DNA of 64,000 nt from Nocardioides pocheonensis (GTDB taxonomy: Bacteria > Actinomycetota > Actinomycetes > Propionibacteriales > Nocardioidaceae), in NCBI RefSeq assembly GCF_003725535.1, contig NZ_RJSF01000044.1, positions 84,319 to 148,318 of the forward strand, written 5' to 3'. Made by a program: the position numbers and the translations under genes. Shown in pieces: positions 33,145 through 41,985 of this stretch (positions are counted from its first letter, which is position 1; each line of letters begins with the position of its first letter). The notes beneath the pieces were generated by a model. That model was not told the origin of the DNA. It made no database searches and saw only the letters and a list, made by a program, of their open reading frames with translations.

Positions 33145-35328
33145 TCAGGCCGGGAAGGTGCCGCCCTGCTCGGCCACGGCGACCAGGCTGGCCGGCGGCT
33201 CGAAGCGCTCGCCGTACTTCGCGGCGAGCTCGCGGGCCCGGGCCACGAACCCGGCCGGGCCGCGACCCGTCCTGCCCTCGAAGCCGTTGATGTACTGGAT
33301 CGCGCCGCCGGTGATCGCCGGGAAGCCGATCCCGAAGATCGAGCCGATGTTGGCCTCGGCGGCGGAGTGCAGGACACCCTCGTCGAAGCACTTGACCGTC
33401 TCGATCGCCTCGACGACCAGCTGTCGGTCGGCGATGTCCTCGAACGGGATCTGCTCCTCGGCCGGCGGGAACGTCTCGGCCAGGCCCTCCCAGAGACCGG
33501 CGCGGTTGCCGTTCTCGTCGTAGGAGTAGAAGCCGGCGCCCTTGAGCTTGCTGGAGCGGCCGATCTCGATCATCGTGTCGATGACCTGCTCCGAGGGGTG
33601 GGCCACCCAGGTGCCGCCCTCGCGCTCGACGGCGTCCTTCGAGGCCTTGCGGATCTTGTACATCAGCTCCATGTTCAGCTCGTCGCTGATCTGGAGCGGA
33701 CCGACCGGGTAGCCGGCCATCGTGGTCGCCCGCTCGATGCTCATCGGGTGCACGCCCTCGGCGAGCATCGAGATGCCCTCGTTGATCTGCGTGCCGATCA
33801 CGCGCGAGGTGAAGAAGCCACGGCTGTCGCTCACCACGATCGGCGTCTTCTTGATCAGCTGGACGATGTCGATCGCCTTCGCCGTGGTCTCGTCGGTGGT
33901 CTCCGCGCCGCGGATGATCTCCACGAGCGGCATCTTGTCGACCGGCGAGAAGAAGTGCAGGCCGATGAAGTCGGCCGGCCGGTCGACGCCGGCAGCCAGC
34001 TCGGTGATCGGCAGGGTCGAGGTGTTCGAGCACAGCAGCGCGTCGGCGTTGATGTGCTCGGCGATCTCGGCGAAGACCTGGTGCTTGAGCGACGGGTCCT
34101 CGAAGACCGCCTCGATGACCAGGTCGCAGCCCTTCGCGTCGGCCGGGTTGTCGGTCGGCAGGATCCGGTTGAGCAGCTCGTCGGACTTCTCCTGGGTGAG
34201 CTTGCCGCGGGAGACCGCCTTGTCGTTGATCTTCTGCGAGTACGCCTTGCCGCGCTCGGCCGCCTCGATCGAGACGTCCTTGAGCACGACCTCCAGGCCG
34301 GCCCGCGCGCAGACGTAGGCGATGCCCGCGCCCATCATGCCGGCGCCGAGCACGATCACCTTGCTGGGCTGGAACTTCTCCACGCCCCGCGGCCGCAGCG
34401 AGCCGGAGTTGATCGCCTGCAGGTCGAAGAAGAACGCCTGGATCATGTTCTTCGCGGTCTGGCCGGTGACCAGCGAGGCGAAGTAGCGCGACTCGATGGT
34501 GCCGGCGTTCTCGAAGTCCACCTGGGCGCCCTCGACCGCGGCGGCCATGATCGCCTCGGGAGCAGGCATCCGGACGCCCTTGAGCTGCTTGCGCAGCGTC
34601 GCCGGGAAGGCGGGGAGCATGCCGGCGAGGGCCGGGTGCGACGGCGTACCGCCGGGCATCTTGTAGCCCTGCTGGTCCCACGGCTGCGCCTTCGCGGCGT
34701 CGTTGTCCTGGTTGTCCAGGACCCACTGCTTCGCCGCGGCGAGGAGCTGGTCGGGCTCGACGACCTCGTGCACCAGGCCCTTGGCCTGGGCCGCCTCGGG
34801 CTTGTAGCGCTGGCCCTGCAGCAGCACGTCCATCAGCGCCGACTGGATGCCGAGCAGCCGCACGGTGCGCGTCACGCCGCCACCGCCGGGCAGCAGGCCG
34901 AGGGTGACCTCGGGCAGGCCGATCTCGTAGCGGCCCGCCGCGGCGATCCGGTGGTTGAAGGCGAGCGCGATCTCCAGGCCGCCACCGAGGGCGGCGCCGT
35001 TGATCGCGGCGACGGTGGGTACGCCGAGGCGCTCGATGCGCCGCAGCTGGGCCTTGATCGCCTGGCTCTTGTCGAAGATCTCCTGCGCCTGGTCCTCCCG
35101 GACCGACTGCAGGTCCTCGAGGTTGCCGCCGGCGAAGAAGGTCTTCTTCGCGGAGGTGACCACCACTCCGGTGATCGAGTCCTTCTCGGACTCCAGGCGG
35201 GCGACCGCCTCCTCCATCGAACGGCCGTAGAGCTCGTTCATCGTGTTGGCGCTGGCGGTCGGGTCGTCCAGCGTGAGGACGACGATCCCGTCGGCGTCCT
35301 TCTCGTAGCGCACTGCTGATTCAGTCAT
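33145..35328 (-). CDS. fadB: Multifunctional beta-oxidation enzyme (enoyl-CoA hydratase/3-hydroxyacyl-CoA dehydrogenase)
   Basis: 727 residues with a crotonase domain (1-~300) and a 3-hydroxyacyl-CoA dehydrogenase domain (~320-727). In the hydratase part the oxyanion region is TFFAGGNL and NGAALGGGLE; Glu119 and Glu140 (in GLPEVTLG) match the catalytic pair. The NAD loop is VLGAGMMGAGIAY (GAGMMGAG at 328-335), and LHFFSPVDKMPLVEII carries the dehydrogenase His. It converts 2-enoyl-CoA to 3-ketoacyl-CoA. It follows the thiolase gene by 136 bp, which contains a repeat copy. The name fadB is by function; fadJ would fit equally. Confidence 0.93.
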   Translation of the reverse strand: MTESAVRYEKDADGIVVLTLDDPTASANTMNELYGRSMEEAVARLESEKDSITGVVVTSAKKTFFAGGNLEDLQSVREDQAQEIFDKSQAIKAQLRRIERLGVPTVAAINGAALGGGLEIALAFNHRIAAAGRYEIGLPEVTLGLLPGGGGVTRTVRLLGIQSALMDVLLQGQRYKPEAAQAKGLVHEVVEPDQLLAAAKQWVLDNQDNDAAKAQPWDQQGYKMPGGTPSHPALAGMLPAFPATLRKQLKGVRMPAPEAIMAAAVEGAQVDFENAGTIESRYFASLVTGQTAKNMIQAFFFDLQAINSGSLRPRGVEKFQPSKVIVLGAGMMGAGIAYVCARAGLEVVLKDVSIEAAERGKAYSQKINDKAVSRGKLTQEKSDELLNRILPTDNPADAKGCDLVIEAVFEDPSLKHQVFAEIAEHINADALLCSNTSTLPITELAAGVDRPADFIGLHFFSPVDKMPLVEIIRGAETTDETTAKAIDIVQLIKKTPIVVSDSRGFFTSRVIGTQINEGISMLAEGVHPMSIERATTMAGYPVGPLQISDELNMELMYKIRKASKDAVEREGGTWVAHPSEQVIDTMIEIGRSSKLKGAGFYSYDENGNRAGLWEGLAETFPPAEEQIPFEDIADRQLVVEAIETVKCFDEGVLHSAAEANIGSIFGIGFPAITGGAIQYINGFEGRTGRGPAGFVARARELAAKYGERFEPPASLVAVAEQGGTFPA

Positions 35329-35374
35329 GGGTTTTTCCGTTCTCGAAGTCTTGGGTTGCGTTGGCCGGATCGGT

Positions 35375-35436
35375 CACCAGGTTTCGGCACGCTCTTCGCG
35401 GGTTCGTTCCTCACCCGCGGACGCTGCTCAACCACC
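35375..35436. repeat. Dispersed repeat variant between thiolase and FadB-like genes
   Basis: Begins CACCAGGTTTCGGCACGC and ends GCTGCTCAACCACC, enclosing an inner inverted repeat CGCGGGT...ACCCGCG. Same end sequences as the GGTTTCG...CTCAACCACC family. It separates two genes of one pathway and could weaken read-through between them. Confidence 0.6.
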
Positions 35437-35464
35437 GATGAACGGATCCGACCTCGTTCCTCGG

Positions 35465-36679
35465 TCAGATCCGTTCGACGATGGTGGCGATGCCCATGCC
35501 GCCGCCGACGCAGAGCGTGGCGAGGCCGCGGCGCAGGTCGCGCCGCTCGAGCTCGTCGATGAGCGTGCCGAGGATCATCGCGCCGGTCGCGCCCAGCGGG
35601 TGGCCCATGGCGATCGCGCCACCGTTGACGTTGGTGATCTCGTCGGTGATGCCCATGTCGCGCATGAACCGCATCGCGACGGCGGCGAACGCCTCGTTGA
35701 TCTCGAAGAGGTCGATGTCGCCCACCTCGAGCCCGGCCTTGGCCAGGGCCTTCCGGGCCGCAGGCGCGGGGCCGGTGAGCATGATCGTCGGGTCGGAGCC
35801 GGACACCGCGGTGGCGATGATCCGCGCCCGGGGCGTGAGCCCGAGGTCGGTGCCGACCTGCTCGTTGCCGATCGCGACCAGCGCCGCACCGTCGACGATG
35901 CCGGAGCTGTTGCCGGCGTGGTGGACGTGGTTGATCTTCTCGATCCAGTGGTACTTCTGCAGCGCCACGTCGTCGAAGCCGAGGTCGCCGTGCATCTGGA
36001 AGGACGGCTTGAGCCCGGCCAGGGTCTCCACCGTGGTGCCCGGCTTGATGAACTCGTCCTTGTCGAGCACGGTGAGGCCGTTGAGGTCCTTCACCGGGAT
36101 GACCGACCCGTCGAAGTAGCCGTTGGCCTGCGCCTTGGCGGCACGGGCCTGGGACTCGGCGGCGTAGGTGTCGACGTCCTCACGGCTCCACCCCTCGATC
36201 GTGGCGATCAGGTCGGCGCCGATGCCCTGGGGCACGAACGAGGTCTGGAAGGCGGTGTGGGGGTCGGACGCCCAGGCGCCGCCGTCGGAGCCCATCGGCA
36301 CGCGGGACATGGACTCGACGCCACCGGCGAGGATGAGGTCCTCGAAGCCGCCGCGGACGCGGCCGGCTGCCTGGTTGACCGCCTCGAGACCCGAGGCGCA
36401 GAAACGGTTGAGCTGCACGCCCGCGACCGTGTCGGGCAGGCCGGCCGCCAGCGCCGCCGTCTTGGCGATGTCACCGCCCTGGTCGCCGATCGGGGAGACG
36501 ACGCCGAGGACCAGGTCGTCGATCCGGTTCGGATCGAGGTTCGGGTTGCGCTCGCGGATCGAGTCCAGCAGCCCGACGACGAGGTCGACCGGCTTGGTGC
36601 CGTGCAGCGACCCGTCCTTCTTGCCCTTGCCCCGCGGGGTGCGGATGGCGTCGTACACCAGCGCTTCAGGTTGTGCCAT
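35465..36679 (-). CDS. fadA: Acetyl-CoA C-acyltransferase (3-ketoacyl-CoA thiolase)
   Basis: 404-residue thiolase completing the beta-oxidation cycle with the gene downstream. Catalytic Cys94 lies in [11 protein letters not shown]; His and second Cys are in [16 protein letters not shown] and [11 protein letters not shown]; GxNEAFA-type segment is [13 protein letters not shown] 36679 gives the standard start [25 protein letters not shown]5-CTGTCA palindrome lies 120 bp upstream (36799-36815). Confidence 0.94.
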   Translation of the reverse strand: MAQPEALVYDAIRTPRGKGKKDGSLHGTKPVDLVVGLLDSIRERNPNLDPNRIDDLVLGVVSPIGDQGGDIAKTAALAAGLPDTVAGVQLNRFCASGLEAVNQAAGRVRGGFEDLILAGGVESMSRVPMGSDGGAWASDPHTAFQTSFVPQGIGADLIATIEGWSREDVDTYAAESQARAAKAQANGYFDGSVIPVKDLNGLTVLDKDEFIKPGTTVETLAGLKPSFQMHGDLGFDDVALQKYHWIEKINHVHHAGNSSGIVDGAALVAIGNEQVGTDLGLTPRARIIATAVSGSDPTIMLTGPAPAARKALAKAGLEVGDIDLFEINEAFAAVAMRFMRDMGITDEITNVNGGAIAMGHPLGATGAMILGTLIDELERRDLRRGLATLCVGGGMGIATIVERI

Positions 36680-36798
36680 GAGTAGTCCCAACTCTTTCGG
36701 TGGAGCCCGGAGAACGAGCCTGGAGATCAAGCGTGGAAGGTGGAGCAGCGAGGCGCCGCGAGGCAGGGGGAAGGCCCTGCGGAGCGCCCTCGCCATTG

Positions 36799-36815
36799 TG
36801 ACAGCAGTACTGTCA
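36799..36815. promoter_or_regulatory. Putative operator upstream of the thiolase gene
   Basis: TGACAG-N5-CTGTCA, identical in arms and spacing to the site upstream of the CoA-transferase gene at 43154-43170. The flanking 301-bp region (36680-36980) holds no gene; apart from this site and AGGAGGTG before the PPOX gene I see nothing distinctive in it. Confidence 0.6.
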
Positions 36816-36980
36816 AGGTCAATGGGGCGCGGGATGTGGCCTACCTCACCCAGCCGGGCCGGCAGCGGCCCTCGATCGCTCCCGACGGGCCACACGGTCC
36901 GACAACGGGGGACCAAGGACTCCGCACGGAGACCGCCGGTTCGCCTAACCTCGAGGTACGACGGCAGGAGGTGCCCCCCG

Positions 36981-37409
36981 ATGAGCGAAGACGAGCCGAT
37001 CGGCGTGATGACGACCGACGAGTGCTGGGACATGCTGCGCGCGAACGAGTTCGGACGGCTCGCGTTCCACCTCGCCGGCGAGGTGCACCTGACCCCGATC
37101 AACTACGCGGTCGACCACGACACGCTGCTCTTCCGCACGGCCGAGGGCAGCAAGCTGCTCGGCGTGGAGATGAACCCCGACGTGGCCTTCGAGATCGACG
37201 AGTTCGACGAGCACCACGCCCGCAGCGTCGTGCTGCGGGGGGTGGCGCGCCACCTGGGCGAGGACGAGGAGCACCGCGCGGAGAACGTTCCGCTGCGCCC
37301 GTGGGTGCCGACCCTGAAGTACGACGTGGTCGAGATCCGGCCGACCGAGATCAGCGGCCGACAGTTCGAGCTCAGCCGCCCGTGGCTGCACATCATCCCG
37401 GGGCGGTGA
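36981..37409 (+). CDS. Pyridoxamine 5'-phosphate oxidase-like (split-barrel flavin-binding) protein
   Basis: 142 residues of the PPOX/FMN-binding split-barrel type: [39 protein letters not shown], then [23 protein letters not shown]. Actinobacterial relatives bind F420, FMN or haem; which applies here cannot be told. The start is fixed by AGGAGGTG at 36966-36973. It is followed 32 bp later by the PilZ-domain gene on the same strand. Confidence 0.85.
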   Translation: MSEDEPIGVMTTDECWDMLRANEFGRLAFHLAGEVHLTPINYAVDHDTLLFRTAEGSKLLGVEMNPDVAFEIDEFDEHHARSVVLRGVARHLGEDEEHRAENVPLRPWVPTLKYDVVEIRPTEISGRQFELSRPWLHIIPGR

Positions 37410-37441
37410 GGGAGCCGACGCGCGTGCCGTAGGTTCTTCCC

Positions 37442-38125
37442 GTGGAGCAGCACCCCGATCTCGGCGACCCGGTCGTCCTGCGCGACCCCGAGGGTCGTGA
37501 GCACCCCAGCACCGTCCGCGACCTCGGAAACGGTCTGCTCGTCGTGGCACAGCCCCGCGACGTCCCGGCCGACGAGGTGATCGGCACCGGCGCCGACGTG
37601 ACCGTCACCTGGGCGGACGCCGACGGCGTCGTCATGGTGCTGCCGACGCGGATCCTCGCCGTGCACAGCGACGGGCCGGTGGCGCGGTGGTCGCTGGCGG
37701 TGACCGGACCGGCGTACACGCAGCAGCGCCGACGGTCCGAGCGCACGGCGGCGTCCGGCCCGGTGGCGATCCGGACGGTCGGCGGCGAGCAGAGCCACGT
37801 GGTGAACGGGAGCCTCGTCGACGTGAGCGAGGGCGGCGTCCGGTGCGCCGTGGCCGCGGGGGCCGCTGACCGGATCCTCATGGGCCCGCAGGAGGTGGTC
37901 GCGGAGTTCCGGCTCGGCACGGTCGACTTCGCCGTGCCGGGCCGCGTCGAGTTCCTCCGGCCGACCGCCAACCCCGCCCGGCTCGAGGACCTGGTCGTCG
38001 TGTTCGACGAGCCGGTCTCGGACGTCGGGGCGTTGCGCAAGGAGGTCTTCGCCCTGCAGGTGCGCTCGCTCGAGGAGGCCGCCGGCGAGGGCGACGAATC
38101 GGCCGAAGGGGCCGGCGCGACGTAG
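37442..38125 (+). CDS. PilZ-domain protein (YcgR-like c-di-GMP receptor)
   Basis: 227 residues: an N-terminal beta-rich YcgR-type domain (1-90) and a PilZ domain carrying both c-di-GMP contacts, RRxxxR (RRRSER, 96-101) and DxSxxG (DVSEGG, 127-132). It is therefore a candidate cytoplasmic receptor for cyclic di-GMP. No flagellar, pilus or polysaccharide synthase gene is adjacent, so its output is unknown. Start is GTG 37442. Confidence 0.83.
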   Translation: MEQHPDLGDPVVLRDPEGREHPSTVRDLGNGLLVVAQPRDVPADEVIGTGADVTVTWADADGVVMVLPTRILAVHSDGPVARWSLAVTGPAYTQQRRRSERTAASGPVAIRTVGGEQSHVVNGSLVDVSEGGVRCAVAAGAADRILMGPQEVVAEFRLGTVDFAVPGRVEFLRPTANPARLEDLVVVFDEPVSDVGALRKEVFALQVRSLEEAAGEGDESAEGAGAT

Positions 38126-38196
38126 GCCCACCGGCGGACCGGCCCGCGACTCGGACTCTGGCCCGGTCGTGAGCGACGCGGCGCCGGCCTCCGAGG

Positions 38197-39426
38197 TCAG
38201 GCGGCGATGCGGCGGTCGTTCGCCGCGCGCCGGTCCATGGCGACGATCGCGCGGCGCACCTTCGGCCCGCCCGTGGTCATCTTGTAGAGCTTGACCAGCT
38301 GCTGCGGGAGGTTCGAGACGGTGGTGTGCTCGAGCCAGCCGTTGGGCAGCGAGAGCCGGACCACCTTGTGCCACGCGGAGTAGAGCTGCTTCGGGAACGG
38401 CGCGGCGTGGTAGTTCAGCCCGTACTTCTCGAAGAGGGCCCGGACCTTGGGGGCCACCTCGGCGTACCGGTTGCTCGGGAGGTCCGGGAACAGGTGGTGC
38501 TCGATCTGGTGGCTCAGGTTGCCGCTGGCGATGTGCATCGCCGTGCCGCCGGAGATGTTGGCCGCGCCGAGCATCTGGCGCAGGTACCACTCGCCCTTGG
38601 TCTCGCCCTCGATCGAGCGCTTCTCGAAGGTCTCGACTCCCTCGGGGAAGTGGCCGCACATGATGATCGAGTTGCTCCACAGGTTGCGGACGATGTTCGC
38701 GGTGAAGTTCGCAGCCAGGGTGGGCAGGAACGACCCGGTCGGGATCGAGAGCGCCGGGTGGACGACGTAGTCCTTGGTGGCCTGCTTGCGGATCTTGCGG
38801 AGCACGCCCTTGAGCCGGCGCTGGAACTCGGGGTCCTTGAGCTTCTTCTTCTTGATCGTCGCGCCGAGCTCGAGGTCGTACGCCGCGATGCCGTACTCGA
38901 AGAAGACCGCGTTGATGAAGCTCCACAACGGCTGGCCCAGGTACATCGGGTGCCAGGGCTGCTCCTCGTCGACGCGCGAGATGCCGTAGCCGAGGTCGTT
39001 GTCCTTGCCGATCACGTTCGTGTACGTGTGGTGCAGCTCGTTGTGCGAGTGCTGCCAGTCCTTGGCCGGGGTCGCCATGTCCCACTCCCAGGTGGTGGAG
39101 TGGATCTTCGGGTCGCGCATCCAGTCCCACTGGCCGTGCAGGACGTTGTGGCCGATCTCCATGTTCTCGAGGATCTTCGCGACGCTCAGGCCCGCCGTGC
39201 CGAGCAGCCAGGCCGGCGGGAACACCGAGGCGAGCAGCACGATCCGGCTGCCGAGCTCGAGGGTGCGCTGGGTCTTGATCATCGTGCGGATGTACGCCGC
39301 GTCGGCGGCACCGCGCGACTCGATCACCTCGGCGCGGATCGCGTCGAGCTCGCGTCCGAGCTGCTCGATGTCCTCCGCGGTGAGGTGGGCGATCGGGTTG
39401 TCGGACTTCTTCTGGATCGTGGTCAT
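38197..39426 (-). CDS. Membrane fatty acid desaturase (DesA3-like acyl-CoA desaturase)
   Basis: 409-residue non-haem diiron desaturase with all three His boxes: HNVLHGQWDW (HxxxH), HSHNELHH (HxxxHH) and HQIEHHLFPD (HxxHH). Hydrophobic pairs of helices flank the boxes. It lies directly downstream of a ferredoxin reductase gene, the same arrangement as mycobacterial desA3/Rv3230c (recalled), where electrons pass from NADPH through the reductase to a delta-9 desaturase. ATG 39426 gives the family start; the gap to the reductase contains a dispersed repeat. Confidence 0.9.
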   Translation of the reverse strand: MTTIQKKSDNPIAHLTAEDIEQLGRELDAIRAEVIESRGAADAAYIRTMIKTQRTLELGSRIVLLASVFPPAWLLGTAGLSVAKILENMEIGHNVLHGQWDWMRDPKIHSTTWEWDMATPAKDWQHSHNELHHTYTNVIGKDNDLGYGISRVDEEQPWHPMYLGQPLWSFINAVFFEYGIAAYDLELGATIKKKKLKDPEFQRRLKGVLRKIRKQATKDYVVHPALSIPTGSFLPTLAANFTANIVRNLWSNSIIMCGHFPEGVETFEKRSIEGETKGEWYLRQMLGAANISGGTAMHIASGNLSHQIEHHLFPDLPSNRYAEVAPKVRALFEKYGLNYHAAPFPKQLYSAWHKVVRLSLPNGWLEHTTVSNLPQQLVKLYKMTTGGPKVRRAIVAMDRRAANDRRIAA

Positions 39427-39444
39427 GGTGTCTCCTCTTTCGCC

Positions 39445-39479
39445 GGTGGTCGAGGTGCGAGCTGGCGAGCCTCGAAACC
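39445..39479. repeat. Dispersed palindromic repeat between reductase and desaturase genes
   Basis: GGTGGTCGAGGTGCGAGC...GAGCCTCGAAACC, full-length member of the family clustered at 21493-21706. A partial copy (GGTTGGTGGTCGAGGTC) follows at 39485-39501 and overlaps the stop codon region of the reductase gene. Confidence 0.7.
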
Positions 39480-39499
39480 TCCGGGGTTGGTGGTCGAGG

Positions 39500-40645
39500 T
39501 CAGCGGTCGAAGGTGCACGGGCCGGCGGCCGCGTTGATGCAGGTCTGGACGAGGACTCCACCGGGGTCGGTCTCCCCCGGGACGGCGGTGGTGAGGTCAC
39601 CGCTGCGCAGGTCGCGCACGGCGCCGCTGAGCAGGGGCGTGACGCAGCTGTAGCAGACGCCCATGCGGCAGCCCGAGGGCATCAGCACACCGGCGGCCTC
39701 GCCGGCCTCGAGGATCGGCGTGCTGCCGTCGGCCTCGACGACCGCGCCGGTCCGGCCGAAGGTCACCTCGCCGCCCTCGCCGACCACCACGGTGGTCGCC
39801 CGGAACTGCTCGGTCTGGAGCGGGAGGCCCGCCGCGGCGTGGTGCTGCTCGATCGCCTCGAGCAGGCCGCCGGGCCCGCAGGCGTAGGTGGTGCGCTCGG
39901 CGAGGTCGGGGACCAGGTCGGCGAGGTCGGCCACGTCGAGCACGCCGTGCTGGTCGTCGTACCGGGCCACGAGGCGGACCGCCCCGGCCTGGTCGAGGGC
40001 CTGCAGGTCGCGCAGGAAGATCGAGTCCGGCTCGCTGGGTGCGACGTGCACGACCACGATGTCCAGGTCGCGGCTGCGGGGCAGCACGACGACGCCCTCG
40101 TCGGTCGACGGGAACAGGTTGCGCAGCATCCCGATCACCGGGGTGACGCCCGAGCCGGCGGTGACGAAGAGGAACGTGCCGGCAGCGGGGCCGTCGGGCG
40201 CGGTGGGGAGCACGAAGTCGCCGCTCGCCTGCTCGAGGTGCACGAGGGTGCCCGGTCGGGTGTGGTGCACCAGGAAGGGGCTCACGGTGCCGCCGGGCAC
40301 CGCCTTGACGGTGATCGAGATGAACCCGTCGCGGCGCGGCCCGTGGGTCAGGGAGTAGGCCCGCCACTGGCGGACGCCGTCGACGTCGACGCCGACGCGC
40401 ACGTACTGCCCGGGCACGTGCCCGGCCCAGTCAGCACCCGGACGGATCACCAGGGTCGCGGCGTCACGGGTCTCGGCCACGACCTCGACGACCCGCCCGC
40501 GCAGCTGGGCGCCGCGGCGCAGCGGGTGGAACAGGTCGAGGTAGTCGTCGGGGACGAGCGGGGTGGTCGCCGCCTGGGCGATCTGGGCGAGGCGGTCCCG
40601 CAGCGGGTGCCGGAGCGCCGTCGGCCGCGCGATCGTGTCGGTCAT
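39500..40645 (-). CDS. Ferredoxin reductase with C-terminal [2Fe-2S] domain, desaturase partner
   Basis: 381 residues: FNR-type FAD domain (WRAYSLTHGP as the FAD motif), NAD(P)-binding domain (FVTAGSGVTPVIGMLRNL; TTYACGPGGLLEA), and a plant-type [2Fe-2S] domain with CRMGVCYSC plus a late QTCINAA cysteine. It would carry electrons from NAD(P)H to the desaturase encoded 73 bp downstream. ATG 40645 is the normal start. A palindrome shared with the divergent PucR gene lies upstream. Confidence 0.9.
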   Translation of the reverse strand: MTDTIARPTALRHPLRDRLAQIAQAATTPLVPDDYLDLFHPLRRGAQLRGRVVEVVAETRDAATLVIRPGADWAGHVPGQYVRVGVDVDGVRQWRAYSLTHGPRRDGFISITVKAVPGGTVSPFLVHHTRPGTLVHLEQASGDFVLPTAPDGPAAGTFLFVTAGSGVTPVIGMLRNLFPSTDEGVVVLPRSRDLDIVVVHVAPSEPDSIFLRDLQALDQAGAVRLVARYDDQHGVLDVADLADLVPDLAERTTYACGPGGLLEAIEQHHAAAGLPLQTEQFRATTVVVGEGGEVTFGRTGAVVEADGSTPILEAGEAAGVLMPSGCRMGVCYSCVTPLLSGAVRDLRSGDLTTAVPGETDPGGVLVQTCINAAAGPCTFDR

Positions 40646-40707
40646 GGGTCCAGTCTGTCTGCCCGTCGAGTCAAAGAGATGACCTCTCCACGTGAATCCA
40701 TCGGCTA

Positions 40708-40730
40708 CTTTTGTTCTCTGCGAACAAAGG
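40708..40730. promoter_or_regulatory. Putative operator between the desaturase operon and the PucR gene
   Basis: TTTGTTC (40710-40716) and GAACAAA (40722-40728), seven-base arms with a five-base spacer. It is 9 bp from the regulator ATG, over its ribosome binding region, and 64 bp from the reductase start, so the PucR-type protein may control both directions. Confidence 0.55.
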
Positions 40731-40737
40731 AGAGGCG

Positions 40738-41904
40738 ATGCCACAACGCGAGACGATGGCCCTGCGGCTGCCCGCACCCGTGGTGGGCGCGATGCGTCGC
40801 GACATCACCTCGGTCGCCGAGCAGGTGATCGCCGCCGTCATCCACGAGGTGCCGAGCTACAGCGACCCGTTCCGGGGCCAGATGGGCCGCAACATCGAGG
40901 TGGCCGTGAAGGTCGCGCTGGAGGGCTTCCTCGACCTCGCCGCACGCCGCGAGGGCATCGACGCGGGCGACCAGATCGAGACGGTGCTCGAGGCGGCGTA
41001 CGCGTTGGGTCGCGGCGAGGCCCGGAGCGGGCGGAGCATGGATGCCCTCGCCCGCGCCTACCGGGTCGGGGCGCGCGTCGCATGGCGGGAGATGAGCGAG
41101 GTGGCCGTCGCGGCCGGTCTGTCCGCGACGATCACGGCGCGGTTCGCCGAGCTGGTCTTCGCCTACATCGACGAGCTCTCCGACGCCAGCGTCAGCGGCC
41201 ACGCCGACGAGCTGGCGACCTCGGGCCGGCTCCGGCAGCGTCGCCTCGAGCGCCTGGCGATCCGGCTCCTCGAGGGTGCGCCGGAGGCCGACCTGGTCGG
41301 GGCGGCGGAGCGCGCGGACTGGGCACCCCCGGACCTGCTGGTCGCGGTGATCCTCCCGGAGGACAAGGTCCGCTCGGTGCAGGCACGGCTCGACCCGCGC
41401 CTGCTCCAGCTCTCCGAGGACGTGCCGGTCCTCGACATCGACAGCGGGCTCACCGTGCTGCTGGTGCCGGTCGCCTCCGTGCGCGGGCGTTCGACCCTGC
41501 TCCGCGTGCTGCGCAACGCCGACGGTGTGGTCGGACCGGCACGCCCGTGGACGGCCGTGCGGGCGTCGTACCTGCGGGCGCTGCGTGCCCAGCGCCTCGG
41601 CCTGCTCGGCGACACCGAGACCCACCTCGCCGAGCTGGTCCGCACCGCCGACGCCGACGCCCTCGCCGACCTGCGCGAGCGTGCGCTCGCTCCGCTCGGC
41701 GACCTGCGACCGGCGTCAGCCGAGAAGCTGGCGGACACCTTCGCGGCCTGGCTGCGCCACCACGGCCGCCGCGACGAGATCGCCGCCGCCCTGTTCGTGC
41801 ACCCGCAGACCGTCCGCTACCGGATGGGCCAGCTGCGCGACCTGTACGGCGACCGCCTCACCGACCCCGACTTCGTGCGGGACGCGACCATCGCGCTGGC
41901 GTGA
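40738..41904 (+). CDS. PucR-family helix-turn-helix regulator
   Basis: 388 residues with the C-terminal PucR HTH: LADTFAAWLRHHGRRDEIAAALFVHPQTVRYRMGQLRDLYG. The N-terminal two thirds form a GGDEF-like/sensory region without enzymatic motifs. GGAGAGG precedes ATG 40738. The divergent position makes it the likely regulator of the desaturase/reductase pair, either activator or repressor. It ends 10 bp before the 25-bp inverted repeat at 41914. Confidence 0.87.
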   Translation: MPQRETMALRLPAPVVGAMRRDITSVAEQVIAAVIHEVPSYSDPFRGQMGRNIEVAVKVALEGFLDLAARREGIDAGDQIETVLEAAYALGRGEARSGRSMDALARAYRVGARVAWREMSEVAVAAGLSATITARFAELVFAYIDELSDASVSGHADELATSGRLRQRRLERLAIRLLEGAPEADLVGAAERADWAPPDLLVAVILPEDKVRSVQARLDPRLLQLSEDVPVLDIDSGLTVLLVPVASVRGRSTLLRVLRNADGVVGPARPWTAVRASYLRALRAQRLGLLGDTETHLAELVRTADADALADLRERALAPLGDLRPASAEKLADTFAAWLRHHGRRDEIAAALFVHPQTVRYRMGQLRDLYGDRLTDPDFVRDATIALA

Positions 41905-41913
41905 AGCGGACGC

Positions 41914-41982
41914 GCGGATAGTCCGGCACGTTCGGCATCGAATTCCGCCCGGAACACATGCCGAACGTGCCGGACTATCCGC
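41914..41982. terminator. Long perfect inverted repeat between convergent genes
   Basis: Twenty-five-base perfect arms at 41914-41938 and 41958-41982 (inner core GTCCGGCACGTTCGGCAT and its complement) with a 19-base loop that itself contains TTCCG-CC-CGGAA. It fills the gap between the PucR stop (41904) and the CoA-transferase stop (41986), so it is a probable bidirectional terminator; no poly-T follows in either direction. Confidence 0.75.
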
Positions 41983-41985
41983 CCC

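Noticed and set aside
32255..34726. Apparent 823-residue ABC ATPase fusion
   Set aside because: N-terminal two thirds is a shadow of the FadB-like gene; the ATPase begins at GTG 32977.
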